Source: Paraburkholderia franconis (GTDB lineage: Bacteria > Pseudomonadota > Gammaproteobacteria > Burkholderiales > Burkholderiaceae). From it: a stretch of 64,000 nt of DNA. Made by a program: the position numbers and the translations under genes. The notes beneath the pieces are model-generated. The model was not told the origin of the DNA, did not search any database, and saw nothing but the letters and a program-made list of their open reading frames with translations. The DNA is taken from contig NZ_WHNP01000032.1 in NCBI RefSeq assembly GCF_009362735.1, positions 39,094-103,093 on the forward strand. Direction: 5' to 3'. Shown piece by piece: positions 33,680 to 42,817 of the stretch; position 1 is the stretch's first letter, and every line of letters begins with the position of its first letter.

Positions 33680-36600
33680 ATGAATAGAGATTACCGGACT
33701 GTGTGGAACGAAACGACGGGCACGTGGGCCGCCGCACAGGAGAATGCCGCCGCGCGTGGCAAGGGGTCGTCGAAGAAGAGTCTCGCGGCCGTCATTGGCG
33801 TCGTCGGTGCAGGCCTGGGGCTTGCGGCGAGCGGCGCACATGCAGCCGTCACGCCTGGATACGGCTCGCTCGAGCTGTGTCCAGGACTCGCGTCGGGGGG
33901 CACGGGTTCTTCGTTCGGGTACGCGACGAACGTGAACAACCTGGACTGCACTATTGCGGGGAGCAATCCTCTTTCGTTCTCGCTGAACAATACGGGGGAC
34001 ACCAATGGGTCGTACGGATTTTCGGCATCGACGGCCCGTGTTACCGGTTATCAGACTGGTTTGCTGGAGCTGAAGGGCGCGGCGGGCATCAGCATGCTGA
34101 ACACCGTGAGCATGAATTCGAACAAGATCACGGACCTCGCCGATGGTGCAGTCGACGCGTCGAGCCACGATGCAGTCAACGGTTCGCAGCTTTACAAGCT
34201 TGCGAACTCGACTGCGAACGCAATCGGTGGCGGCTCGACCTTCGACCCGACGACGGGCACGATCTCCACGCCGACCTTCGTGCTCAACGACGGCAACACG
34301 ACCGTGACCAACGTGGGCAGCGCGATCACCAACCTCGATGGTCGCGTGACGCAGGACACGACGGACATCAGTAACCTCACGACCCAGATCAACAACGGCA
34401 TGATCGGTCTGGTCCAGCAGGATCAATCGACACGCACCATCACGGTCGCGAAGGGCACGGACGGTACGGTCGTGGACTTCACGGGCACGGCAGGCTCGCG
34501 CAAGTTGACGGGCGTAGCTAACGGCAACGTGAATGCATCGAGCGTGGATGCGGTCAATGGCGCGCAGCTCTACAACCTCGCGAACTCGACGGCAAACGCG
34601 ATCGGCGGCGGCTCGACGGTGACTAGCGATGGCTCGATCTCGAACCCGACGTACGTCGTGGGCGGCTCGACCGTGACCAACGTGGCGGGCGCGATCACGA
34701 ACATCGACGCTCGCGTAAACAACATCATGAATGGCGGCGGGATCAAGTACTTCCATGCAAGCTCGACGCTGGCGGATGCGACGGCATCGGGTGTCGATTC
34801 GGTGGCGATCGGCGGTGCGGCAACCGCGACAGCCCAGAACTCGGTGGCGCTGGGTTCGGGCTCGACGACGACGGCGGATCTGTCGGCGGCGGGCTATAAC
34901 CCGGGCAACACCGCGTTGTCGGGCACGGCATCGGCTGCTAACGGCGAGGTGTCGGTGGGCTCGTCAGGCAACGAACGCCGCGTGACGAACGTGGCGGCCG
35001 GGTCTGCCGCGACGGATGCGGTAAACGTGAGCCAGCTGCAGTCGGAAGACGCGAAGGTGAATACGGAGGGCGCCGCGACGGCAACAGCGCTGGGCGGCGG
35101 CTCGACCTTCGATACAACGACGGGCACGATCTCCGCGCCGACCTATGTGCTCAACGACGGCAACACGACCGTGACCAACGTGGGCGGCGCGATCACCAAC
35201 CTCGATGGCCGCGTGACGCAGAACACGACGGACATCAGCAACATCCAGACGCAGATCGACAACGGTTCGATCGGTCTGGTGCAGCAGGATCAATCGACGC
35301 GCACCATCACGGTCGCGAAGGGCACGGATGGTACGGTCGTGGACTTCACGGGCACGGCTGGCGCGCGCAAGTTGACAGGGCTTCTCAACGGCGACATGAA
35401 TGCATCGAGCACCGATGCAGTGAACGGCGCGCAGCTGTACAACGTATCGAGCTCGACGGCAACAGCGCTGGGCGGCGGCTCGACCTTCGATACAACGACG
35501 GGCACGATCTCCGCGCCGACTTACGTGCTCAACGACGGCAACACGACCGTGACCAACGTGGGCAGCGCGATCACCAACCTCGATGGTCGCGTGACGCAGA
35601 ACACGACGGACATCAGCAACATCCAGACGCAGATCGACAACGGTTCGATCGGTCTGGTGCAGCAGGATCAATCGACGCGCACCATCACGGTCGCGAAGGG
35701 CACGGATGGTACGGTCGTGGACTTCACGGGCACGGCAGGCGCGCGAAAGTTGACAGGGCTGCTCAACGGCGACATGAATGCATCAAGCACCGATGCGGTG
35801 AACGGCGCGCAGCTGTACAACGTATCGCAGTCGACGGCGAACGCGCTGGGCGGCGGCTCGACCTTCGACCCGGCGACGGGCACGATCTCCGCGCCGACTT
35901 ACGTGCTCAACGGCGGCAACACGACCGTGACCAACGTGGGCGGCGCGATCACCAACCTCGATGGTCGCGTGACGCAGAACACGACGGACATCAGCAACAT
36001 CCAGACGCAGATCAACAACGGCTCGATCGGTCTGGTGCAGCAGGATCAATCGACGCGCACCATCACGGTCGCGAAGGGCACGGACGGTACAGTCGTGGAC
36101 TTCACGGGCACGGCAGGCGCGCGCAAGTTGACAGGGCTGCTCAACGGCGACATGAATGCATCGAGCACCGATGCGGTGAACGGCGCGCAGCTGTACAACG
36201 TATCGCAGTCGGCGGCAAACGCGCTGGGCGGCGGCTCGACCTTCGACCCGGCGACGGGCACGATCTCCGCGCCGACCTATGTGCTCAACGGCGGCAACAC
36301 GACCGTGACCAACGTGGGCGCCGCGATCACCAACCTCGACGGCCGCGTGACCAACATCGACAACGCGGTGACGAACATCGTCAATGGTGGCGGCATCAAG
36401 TACTTCCACACGAAGTCGACTCTGGCCGACTCGTCGGCGACAGGCACGGACGCAGTGGCCATCGGCGGCGCGGCGACTGCGGCGGCGGCGAGCGCGGTGG
36501 CAGTCGGCAGCCAGTCGACGGCGGCTGGATCGAATGCGGTTGCGGTCGGCAACGCGTCGACGGCCACGGCGACGAATTCGGTTGCGCTGGGTTCGGGTTC

Positions 36601-37444
36601 GATCGCGGATCGCGACAACACGGTGTCGGTCGGGTCGGCGGGCAATGAACGCCAGATCACCAACGTGGCGGCCGGCACGGCGGGCACGGATGTCGTCAAC
36701 GTCAACCAGTTGAATGCGGCCATTCAGAACGTGACGAACCTCGCGAACAACGCAGTCGATCCGATGTTCACAGCGGACGGCGACCGCGATACCGAGGCAG
36801 CGGCGGCAAGCGGCACGCACGCGACGGCAATGGGACCGACCGCGAACGCGAGCGGCAACCAGTCGATTGCGACGGGCTTCAACGCGAAGGCAAGCGGCGA
36901 CGGCTCCGTCGCGACGGGCGCGAACTCGGCCGCGAGTGGTCCGACGGCAACGGCGATCGGCACGAACGCCACGGCGAGCGGCAGCAACGCGGTCGCGCTC
37001 GGCGCGGGCTCCGTCGCCGATCAGGACAACACCGTGTCCGTCGGCTCGGCTTCGCAGCAACGCCGCATCACCAACGTTGCAGCAGGTACGGGGCCGGGCG
37101 ACGCAGTGAACTTCGGCCAGGTCAACGACATGCTCTCGCAGATGGGCAACCAGGCGGTGCAGGCGGCGAACGCATACACGGACCAGCAGTTCAGCAAGAT
37201 GAACAACAAGATGAACTCGCTGGGCGCGGCGGCCATGGCGGCGACGTCGCTGATTCCGAATGCGCGCGCGGAAGGCAACTTCCAGATGTCGGCTGCGGCG
37301 GGCACCTATGGCGGGGCTGCCGCCATTGCCGTCGGCGCGAACTACTGGGTCAGCGACCGCGTGCTCCTGAACGCGCATGTCACGCGGGCGACGGGCAACG
37401 GCGCAAGCACGGGCGCATCCATCGGCGCGACGATCGGGTTCTGA
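33680..37444 (+). CDS. Trimeric autotransporter adhesin (YadA-like)
   Basis: A 1254-residue surface adhesin. An extended signal peptide (MNRDYRTVWNETTGTW, then a hydrophobic stretch ending GAHA) matches the ESPR of long exported proteins. The passenger is built of YadA head/stalk modules with VDSVAIGGAATA- and GSNAVAVG-type repeats and HIM-like KITDLADGAVDASSHDAVNGSQL neck segments. The last 75 residues form the YadA anchor ending GASIGATIGF. It would trimerise in the outer membrane and bind host, matrix or other cells. Repeated modules of 126 residues are near-identical at DNA level, so length is likely to vary among strains. Confidence 0.93.
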   Translation: MNRDYRTVWNETTGTWAAAQENAAARGKGSSKKSLAAVIGVVGAGLGLAASGAHAAVTPGYGSLELCPGLASGGTGSSFGYATNVNNLDCTIAGSNPLSFSLNNTGDTNGSYGFSASTARVTGYQTGLLELKGAAGISMLNTVSMNSNKITDLADGAVDASSHDAVNGSQLYKLANSTANAIGGGSTFDPTTGTISTPTFVLNDGNTTVTNVGSAITNLDGRVTQDTTDISNLTTQINNGMIGLVQQDQSTRTITVAKGTDGTVVDFTGTAGSRKLTGVANGNVNASSVDAVNGAQLYNLANSTANAIGGGSTVTSDGSISNPTYVVGGSTVTNVAGAITNIDARVNNIMNGGGIKYFHASSTLADATASGVDSVAIGGAATATAQNSVALGSGSTTTADLSAAGYNPGNTALSGTASAANGEVSVGSSGNERRVTNVAAGSAATDAVNVSQLQSEDAKVNTEGAATATALGGGSTFDTTTGTISAPTYVLNDGNTTVTNVGGAITNLDGRVTQNTTDISNIQTQIDNGSIGLVQQDQSTRTITVAKGTDGTVVDFTGTAGARKLTGLLNGDMNASSTDAVNGAQLYNVSSSTATALGGGSTFDTTTGTISAPTYVLNDGNTTVTNVGSAITNLDGRVTQNTTDISNIQTQIDNGSIGLVQQDQSTRTITVAKGTDGTVVDFTGTAGARKLTGLLNGDMNASSTDAVNGAQLYNVSQSTANALGGGSTFDPATGTISAPTYVLNGGNTTVTNVGGAITNLDGRVTQNTTDISNIQTQINNGSIGLVQQDQSTRTITVAKGTDGTVVDFTGTAGARKLTGLLNGDMNASSTDAVNGAQLYNVSQSAANALGGGSTFDPATGTISAPTYVLNGGNTTVTNVGAAITNLDGRVTNIDNAVTNIVNGGGIKYFHTKSTLADSSATGTDAVAIGGAATAAAASAVAVGSQSTAAGSNAVAVGNASTATATNSVALGSGSIADRDNTVSVGSAGNERQITNVAAGTAGTDVVNVNQLNAAIQNVTNLANNAVDPMFTADGDRDTEAAAASGTHATAMGPTANASGNQSIATGFNAKASGDGSVATGANSAASGPTATAIGTNATASGSNAVALGAGSVADQDNTVSVGSASQQRRITNVAAGTGPGDAVNFGQVNDMLSQMGNQAVQAANAYTDQQFSKMNNKMNSLGAAAMAATSLIPNARAEGNFQMSAAAGTYGGAAAIAVGANYWVSDRVLLNAHVTRATGNGASTGASIGATIGF
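34224..36345 (+). repeat. 378-bp repeats inside the adhesin gene
   Basis: The motif TGGGCGGCGGCTCGACC recurs exactly every 378 bases at 35091, 35469, 35847 and 36225; a diverged copy runs 34224-34601. Each unit encodes 126 residues (STFDTTTGTISAPTYVL through DAVNGAQLYNV). The last copy is partial. Units are almost identical, including synonymous sites, which points to recent duplication or gene conversion. Confidence 0.9.
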
Positions 37445-37454
37445 GTGCCGGGCA

Positions 37455-37483
37455 CGCCCGCCGCGCGAATAACGCGGCGGGCG
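37455..37483 (+). terminator. Strong GC hairpin between adhesin and ompA-like gene
   Basis: CGCCCGCCGCG (37455-37465) pairs perfectly with CGCGGCGGGCG (37473-37483), 7-base loop, no T-run. It abuts the GGAG ribosome site of the next gene, so it could partly terminate, stabilise the upstream mRNA end or modulate translation. Confidence 0.45.
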
Positions 37484-37494
37484 CGGAGAAATCT

Positions 37495-38505
37495 ATGAAA
37501 AAACCAATACTACGCAGCGCGGCGCTCGCGGCGCTGGCCGCAACCTGCGCAGCGACCCTTGCTGCGCCGGCGTTCGCGGGCAGCATCAAGAGCGAGGCCG
37601 AGGCATTGATGCCTGCCGCACAGCGCCTCGCCGATCCGTACCGGCGCGGCGTCGCAGAAGGCTACCTGGAAATCGCCGAGCGTCAGGACAGCCATGTGCT
37701 CGTGTCGAACGTCTACAACGACGCGGCGAAACGGGCGCTCGGCAACGCACGCTATGTGATCGACGGCAGCGTGCCGTGGCAGCCGTTGTTCAGTGCGAAG
37801 AACTGGCCGACGCGCGACAACTGGGTCCAGGCGATCCGCGCGATCGAAGCGACCAACGTGCGCGCTTCGGCGTCGTCCTGCAAGGGCGAGTCGGCGGGGC
37901 GGCTGCTTGCGCTCACCGACGAAATCTGGAAAGAGCAGGACGAAACGCACGGCACACGCTGGGTGCACGGCTGGGAATCGATCGAGCGCGCGAAGAAGCT
38001 GAGCGAGCAGGTCAACGATGAGCTGAACCACTGCGCGCCGCCGCCGCCCGTCGACGTTCCGACGGCAGTCGAGAAGCCCGTCGCGCTGTCCACCGACGCG
38101 CTGTTCGATTTCGACAGCGCGACGCTGACCCGCAATGGCAAGGCCGCGCTCGACACGCTCGCGTCGAAGCTGAAGCAGGTGCGCTCGATCGATGCCGTCA
38201 CGGTGACGGGCTACACGGACCGTTTCGGCAGCGTCGAGTACAACCGCGATCTGTCGTTGCGTCGCGCGCAATCTGTCGCCGACGGGCTGGAGCGACGTGG
38301 TGTGAACGCCGCGCGCTTCGACGTGCGTGGCGCGGGCTCGGTGGCGCCCGTCGCGACCTGTCCGGGGCCGAAGACGCCCTCGGTGATCGCGTGTCTCGCG
38401 CCGAACAGGCGCGTCGAGGTCCGCGTCAGCGCGCTGGTCGCGCAGCCGGCCGCCGCGCAGCGCCAGGAGCCGCAGGTACAGCCGCAGCAACCGCAACAGC
38501 AGTAA
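37495..38505 (+). CDS. OmpA-family outer-membrane protein
   Basis: A 336-residue exported protein: signal peptide ending AAPAFA|GS, a ~170-residue N-terminal region without recognised family, then a C-terminal OmpA/MotB peptidoglycan-binding domain (ALFDFDSATLTRNGK, VTVTGYTDRFGSVEYNRDLSLRRAQSVADGL, RRVEVRVS). The last 15 residues are Gln/Pro-rich. Encoded 50 bases after the adhesin in the same direction; such a partner could anchor or position surface protein at the peptidoglycan, which is inference. Followed by a strong terminator. Confidence 0.88.
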   Translation: MKKPILRSAALAALAATCAATLAAPAFAGSIKSEAEALMPAAQRLADPYRRGVAEGYLEIAERQDSHVLVSNVYNDAAKRALGNARYVIDGSVPWQPLFSAKNWPTRDNWVQAIRAIEATNVRASASSCKGESAGRLLALTDEIWKEQDETHGTRWVHGWESIERAKKLSEQVNDELNHCAPPPPVDVPTAVEKPVALSTDALFDFDSATLTRNGKAALDTLASKLKQVRSIDAVTVTGYTDRFGSVEYNRDLSLRRAQSVADGLERRGVNAARFDVRGAGSVAPVATCPGPKTPSVIACLAPNRRVEVRVSALVAQPAAAQRQEPQVQPQQPQQQ

Positions 38506-38521
38506 CGCCCCGCAATAGCGA

Positions 38522-38558
38522 AGCGGCCCGGTCATGCGAATGACCGGGCCGCTTTATT
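38522..38558 (+). terminator. Rho-independent terminator after ompA-like gene
   Basis: A perfect 14-base stem AGCGGCCCGGTCAT / ATGACCGGGCCGCT with GCGA loop, followed by TTATTTG. It sits between the convergent ompA-like and PilZ genes and may serve both directions. Confidence 0.85.
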
Positions 38559-38584
38559 TGTGGCGCGGGAAAACGCAGGCGCGC

Positions 38585-39523
38585 TTACTTCGGTCCGCTC
38601 GTCCAGAAGATCACATCGTCGATCCGGTCGAACACGTAGACCTTCAGCGCCATCTGCTCGACCTGATCGAGATGTTCGAACTCGATGCCGTGCGTCGTCG
38701 GATCGCCGGGCCTCGACCCTTGCTGTACGTTGCGGATGACCGCCGCCGATTCGATCGATGTGTCCATGTCCTTCGAGCACAGCCGGAACGCCACGCGAAT
38801 GCGCTTGCCGACTTCGCCGATTTTCCACGGCGCGGTGAACGACATGCCCATTGCGCTCACGCTCTGCACGAGGCCGAGGCTTTCGTAGCCGGTGCCTTCC
38901 GCGTCGATGCCGAAGCGCAGCGGCAGGCTCGCGCGCACGCGGATCGACTTGCGTTCGCGCAGCCGGCGGACCACGCCGGGCTTCGACAGCACGAGATAGT
39001 GAAAGGGCACGACGCACACGGAATCGACGGTGCATACGAAGCGGAACACCGCCTGGCTCGCGATCGCGACAATCTCGACGTTCTCGCCGACGGACAGCGT
39101 CATCGGCTTGCCGTCGACGAGCGGCGGCGTGACGAACAGCGACTCGTTCGGCGCAAAGCCGATGATGCGCGACGGATGCATCGGCGAGCCCATGCCGACC
39201 TGCGAGCGCACGCCGATCAACGCGCCGATCGTCAGGTGCATGTCCCTTAACGATTCGGCGTCGCCCGATTTGCCGGCGGATTCCGCCGCCGAGTGCGGCG
39301 AACCCGCTTCGACGTCGCCTCGCTGCGGCTTGAAATGCTGAAAGAGAAAGCGGTGCTCGTCGGCGCCGATCACGATCGCGCCGCGCTCGAACAGCAGCGT
39401 GTCGTCGCTATCGACAATCGGGAACTCGAGCGGCACGCCCACGGGCACGGCCTCGGGCGCAAGCGAACGAGACATCACAGGCAGGCTCGCACTTGCATCG
39501 ACAGCGTCTTCACTGGTGTGCAT
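38585..39523 (-). CDS. PilZ/YcgR-type cyclic-di-GMP effector
   Basis: A 312-residue protein with an N-terminal YcgR-like domain and a C-terminal PilZ domain. The c-di-GMP-binding arginines are in RRLRERKSIRVRASLPLRFG (RxxxR), and the second motif reads SVSAMG, where the usual D/N of (D/N)xSxxG is replaced by Ser. YcgR-type proteins brake the flagellar motor when c-di-GMP rises. No flagellar genes are in the window, but a GGDEF-EAL protein is present further on. Reduced affinity is possible because of the Ser replacement. Confidence 0.85.
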   Translation of the reverse strand: MHTSEDAVDASASLPVMSRSLAPEAVPVGVPLEFPIVDSDDTLLFERGAIVIGADEHRFLFQHFKPQRGDVEAGSPHSAAESAGKSGDAESLRDMHLTIGALIGVRSQVGMGSPMHPSRIIGFAPNESLFVTPPLVDGKPMTLSVGENVEIVAIASQAVFRFVCTVDSVCVVPFHYLVLSKPGVVRRLRERKSIRVRASLPLRFGIDAEGTGYESLGLVQSVSAMGMSFTAPWKIGEVGKRIRVAFRLCSKDMDTSIESAAVIRNVQQGSRPGDPTTHGIEFEHLDQVEQMALKVYVFDRIDDVIFWTSGPK

Positions 39524-39674
39524 GATAGCGAATGAAAGCGTTGGACGAAATAACCAGTTTAACGTCGTCTTTTAGAAAAACTTTAATTTCTTTTTTAGCG
39601 CTGGATCGATCCGGCTTTCAATCGCGCATTCAATGGTTTCATTTTGATCGGGAAGCTCCCCGATTTAAAGCGAT

Positions 39675-41444
39675 TTAAACGTTAAAATCGGCGCATTTAT
39701 ACCAGCGCGGCGTATAAATCCATTCGCGGGACGTGTTGGCGGGCCGAAAGGCGCGTGTCATCGACGAACCGATTATCACCATCGTCCGCATGTCGACGTC
39801 CGCGGATTTCAGTTCGGCGAGCGTCGTGGTTTTGAGCGCCGCGCCCGGACGGCCAATATCGCGGCCGAGCACGACGACCGTCGACGGTCCGCGAAAATCG
39901 CGCACGATTTCAAGCGCCTTGTCGAGTTGCCACGGACGCGCGCGCGAAATCGGGTTATAGAACGCCATCACGAGATCGGCTTCGGCGGCATGCCGCAGAC
40001 GCGTTTCGATGACGGACCACGGTTTCAGATTGTCGGACAGCGACAGCATGCAGAAGTCGTGGCCGAGCGGCGCGCCCGCCTGCGCGGCCGTGGCGAGCGC
40101 AGCGGACACGCCGGGCACGATTTCCAGCTCGACGGCGGCCCATGCCGCGTCGTGCGCGTGATCGAGCGCTTCGAGCACGGCGGCCGCCATCGCGAACACG
40201 CCCGGATCGCCCGACGACACCATCGCGACATGCCGCCCGGCGCTCGCCAGTTCGAACGCGTGACGGGCGCGCTGCATTTCCTCGCGATTGTCAGTGCCGT
40301 GCACGTGCTGGTCCGCGCGAAACGGGCCGGCCATCTTTACATAGGTTTCGTAGCCGAGGATGTCGGTGGCGTGCGAGAGCGCCGCGCGCGCGGCGGGCAC
40401 CATCAGCGACGCATCGCCGGGTCCGAGCCCGATCACGCTGAGCTTGCCGCGCGCGCGGCCGACCGTCGCGGGATCGACGGGCGCATGGGCGATCGCGAAT
40501 GCGATTTGCGCGGGATTGCCGTCGTCGAGTGTTTTATGCGGCATACGCAAGGCCTTGCCGAGCAGCCGAACCGGATCGGACGAAGCATCGTCATCGGCAA
40601 AGCGCAACGGGATCTGCAACGCGTCGGCGGCCTGTTGAAGCGCTGGATCGCCGATGCGTGCCGCCGGCGCGAGCAGCACGGCGAGCGCCTGCGCGGCGAG
40701 TCCGCGCTCGCGAGCCGCTTCGAGTATGTGTTCGTGCAGCCCTTCGTCGCGTGCATCGCGTACTTCGAGTGCCTCGCCAATCGCGACGACGACGCTGCGC
40801 GGATGAATGACCAGTTCGTCCGTCGCGCCGCTCCATGCAAGAGGCGTGACGCGGATCGCGCGCCGCGCATCTTCGGCGCGCGGCAACTGCACGTCGTCGA
40901 GCCACGGCGCGTCGCCCTCGACGCGCGTCGCTTCGCCCGCCAGCAGATCGGACACGAAGCGCTTGCCCTGATCGATGCTCGCGAGCGTGTAGCCATCGGG
41001 CGGGTTCAGCACGCAGGCGCCGAAGCGCAATTCGCCGCTCGTCGTGATCGCGGGCTTTACATCGAGCGCCGCCGCGATCTCGCGCGCCATCGCGTTGACG
41101 CCCGACAGACCGCCGAGCAGCGGCACGACGGCGCTGCCGTCCTCGGCGACGGCAAGCACGGGCGGCTCGCCGCCCTTGTTCGCGAGCAGCGGCGCGACGC
41201 AGCGGATCACGATGCCCGCCGCGCACAACGCGACGATTGGGGTGCCGCTCGCGTACAGCTCGCGCAGATGCTCGGCGAGTTCGGCGAAGGCGACGTCCAC
41301 ATCGGCATCGGCGACGCGTCCTTGCAGCCCATGCACGCTCGCGCCGGGGCAAGCGGACTGCACAGCGGACTGCACGCGCCGCGCTGTCGCGAGCGCGCCG
41401 ACGCCGAGTATCACGATCGCGGGCGGTGTCGTCATCCTTGCCAT
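39675..41444 (-). CDS. cobJ: CbiG-CobJ fusion: precorrin-3B C17-methyltransferase
   Basis: A 589-residue two-domain enzyme. Residues ~1-330 are CbiG-like (IVALCAAGIVIRCVAPLLANK, ITTSGELRFGACVLNPPDGY, then a CbiG_C-like stretch). Residues ~335-589 are CobJ with the SAM-binding start LSVIGLGPGDASLMVPAA, SSGDPGVFAMAAAV and FYNPISRARPWQLDKALEI. CobJ methylates C17 and contracts the ring. CbiG normally opens the lactone in the anaerobic route; CbiG-CobJ fusions are known. Start ATG 41444 has GGGGGA upstream and overlaps the cobI end by 13 bases. Confidence 0.92.
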   Translation of the reverse strand: MARMTTPPAIVILGVGALATARRVQSAVQSACPGASVHGLQGRVADADVDVAFAELAEHLRELYASGTPIVALCAAGIVIRCVAPLLANKGGEPPVLAVAEDGSAVVPLLGGLSGVNAMAREIAAALDVKPAITTSGELRFGACVLNPPDGYTLASIDQGKRFVSDLLAGEATRVEGDAPWLDDVQLPRAEDARRAIRVTPLAWSGATDELVIHPRSVVVAIGEALEVRDARDEGLHEHILEAARERGLAAQALAVLLAPAARIGDPALQQAADALQIPLRFADDDASSDPVRLLGKALRMPHKTLDDGNPAQIAFAIAHAPVDPATVGRARGKLSVIGLGPGDASLMVPAARAALSHATDILGYETYVKMAGPFRADQHVHGTDNREEMQRARHAFELASAGRHVAMVSSGDPGVFAMAAAVLEALDHAHDAAWAAVELEIVPGVSAALATAAQAGAPLGHDFCMLSLSDNLKPWSVIETRLRHAAEADLVMAFYNPISRARPWQLDKALEIVRDFRGPSTVVVLGRDIGRPGAALKTTTLAELKSADVDMRTMVIIGSSMTRAFRPANTSREWIYTPRWYKCADFNV

Positions 41445-42190
41445 TTTTCCCCCGGCACGACGAGCAGCGAGAAATAGGGCGACGCCATCGGATCGACTTC
41501 TGCGAGCGGCACGATGCGCTGGTTCGCCATCGTTGCGCGCTCGACGTAGAGCGCGCGGTCTGCGAGGCCGAGTTCGTCAAGCACGCGGCGCACCTTGTCG
41601 AAATTGCGGCCGAGCTTCATCACGACGGCAGCGTCCACATCGGCGAGACGGCGCTTCAGTTCGTCCTCGGGCAGCACGCCCGACAGCACGGAGAGCGTCT
41701 GGTTGCGATACACGAGCGGCTGGCCGAGCACGGCGACGCCGCCGAGCATCGAGCACACGCCGGGCACCACTTCGGCCTCGAAGCGCGGCGACAGCCGGTT
41801 CGCGAGCCGGTCGTGCAGGTACATGTACGAGCCGTAGAAGAACGGATCGCCTTCGCAGATCACGGCGACGTCGCGGCCCGCATCGAGGTGAGCGGCGACC
41901 ACTTCCGCCGCCGTGTCGTAGAAGTCCGCGATGATCGCCTCGTACGAGAGCGGCGGTTCGAGCGCTTCCGTCGTCACCGGGTAGACGAGCGGCAACTGCT
42001 GCTGCTCGCTCGACAGATGCGACTCGATGATCGAGAACGCGTTGCCTTTCTTGCCCTTCGCGACGAAGTACGCGACCACGTGCGCCGACTTCAGCAGACG
42101 CAGCGCCTTCACCGTGATCAGCTCGGGGTCGCCGGGACCGACGCCGAGCCCGAAGAGACGTCCGCGCGTGCCGTTCGCTTGCTCCGCCAT
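41432..42190 (-). CDS. cobI: Precorrin-2 C20-methyltransferase
   Basis: A 252-residue class III SAM methyltransferase: LFGLGVGPGDPELITVKA near the N-terminus, VICEGDPFFYGSYMYLHDRL, and VPGVCSMLGGVAVLGQPLVY. It methylates C20 of precorrin-2 giving precorrin-3A. It starts directly after the cobH stop (no gap) and ends inside the CbiG-CobJ fusion gene start. Codon use matches neighbours. Confidence 0.94.
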   Translation of the reverse strand: MAEQANGTRGRLFGLGVGPGDPELITVKALRLLKSAHVVAYFVAKGKKGNAFSIIESHLSSEQQQLPLVYPVTTEALEPPLSYEAIIADFYDTAAEVVAAHLDAGRDVAVICEGDPFFYGSYMYLHDRLANRLSPRFEAEVVPGVCSMLGGVAVLGQPLVYRNQTLSVLSGVLPEDELKRRLADVDAAVVMKLGRNFDKVRRVLDELGLADRALYVERATMANQRIVPLAEVDPMASPYFSLLVVPGEKWQG

Positions 42191-42817
42191 TTACTCGTCC
42201 TCCGAGGCGAGCGCATTCACGGCGGCCGCCGCCATCGCGCTGCCGCCGCGCCGGCCTTGCACGACGACGAACGGCACGCCGCGGCTGTCGGCGGCGAGCA
42301 TCGCCTTCGATTCCGCCGCGCCGACGAAGCCGACCGGGAAGCCGAGAATCAGCGCGGGGCGGGGTGCGCCCGCGTCGAGCATGTCGAGCAGATAGAAGAG
42401 CGACGTCGGCGCATTGCCGATCGCGACGACGCTGCCTTCCAGATGCGGCCGCCACAATTCGAGCGCCGCCGCCGAGCGCGTGTTGTTCAACTCGCGCACG
42501 AGCGCGGGAACGCGCGGATCGGCGAGCGTGCAGATCACTTCGTTGCGCGCGGGCAGGCGCGCTCGCGTGATGCCTTCGGCGACCATGCGCGCGTCGCAGA
42601 GGATCGGCGCGCCGTTTGCGAGCGCATTGCGGCCGGCACGGCCCGCGCCTTCCGAAAAGCGCAGGTCGCCGACGATATCGACCATGCCGCACGCGTGGAT
42701 CACGCGCACGGCGAGTTTTTCGAGGTCGGTGGGAATGCGCGAGAGGTCGGCTTCCGCGCGTATCGTCGCGAACGACTGGCGATAGATGGCTTGTCCGTCG
42801 CGGAGGTAGTCAGGCAT
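42191..42817 (-). CDS. cobH: Precorrin-8X methylmutase
   Basis: A 208-residue CobH/CbiC enzyme that moves a methyl group from C11 to C12 to form hydrogenobyrinic acid. The proton-donating histidine is in VRVIHACGMVDIV and the substrate loop is GAPILCDARMVAEGI. ATG 42817 (MPDYLRDGQAIYRQSF) fits the family start and overlaps the cobG stop by 8 bases; the open frame continues 33 bases upstream without family match. Confidence 0.94.
   Translation of the reverse strand: MPDYLRDGQAIYRQSFATIRAEADLSRIPTDLEKLAVRVIHACGMVDIVGDLRFSEGAGRAGRNALANGAPILCDARMVAEGITRARLPARNEVICTLADPRVPALVRELNNTRSAAALELWRPHLEGSVVAIGNAPTSLFYLLDMLDAGAPRPALILGFPVGFVGAAESKAMLAADSRGVPFVVVQGRRGGSAMAAAAVNALASEDE

Noticed and set aside
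34224..36345. CRISPR-like regular repeats
   Set aside because: The period is 378 bases with no short repeat-spacer pattern and the repeats are coding sequence of an adhesin.
35783..37378. 531-codon minus-strand frame opposite the adhesin
   Set aside because: Antisense to a well-supported trimeric autotransporter; repeats in it only mirror the adhesin repeats.
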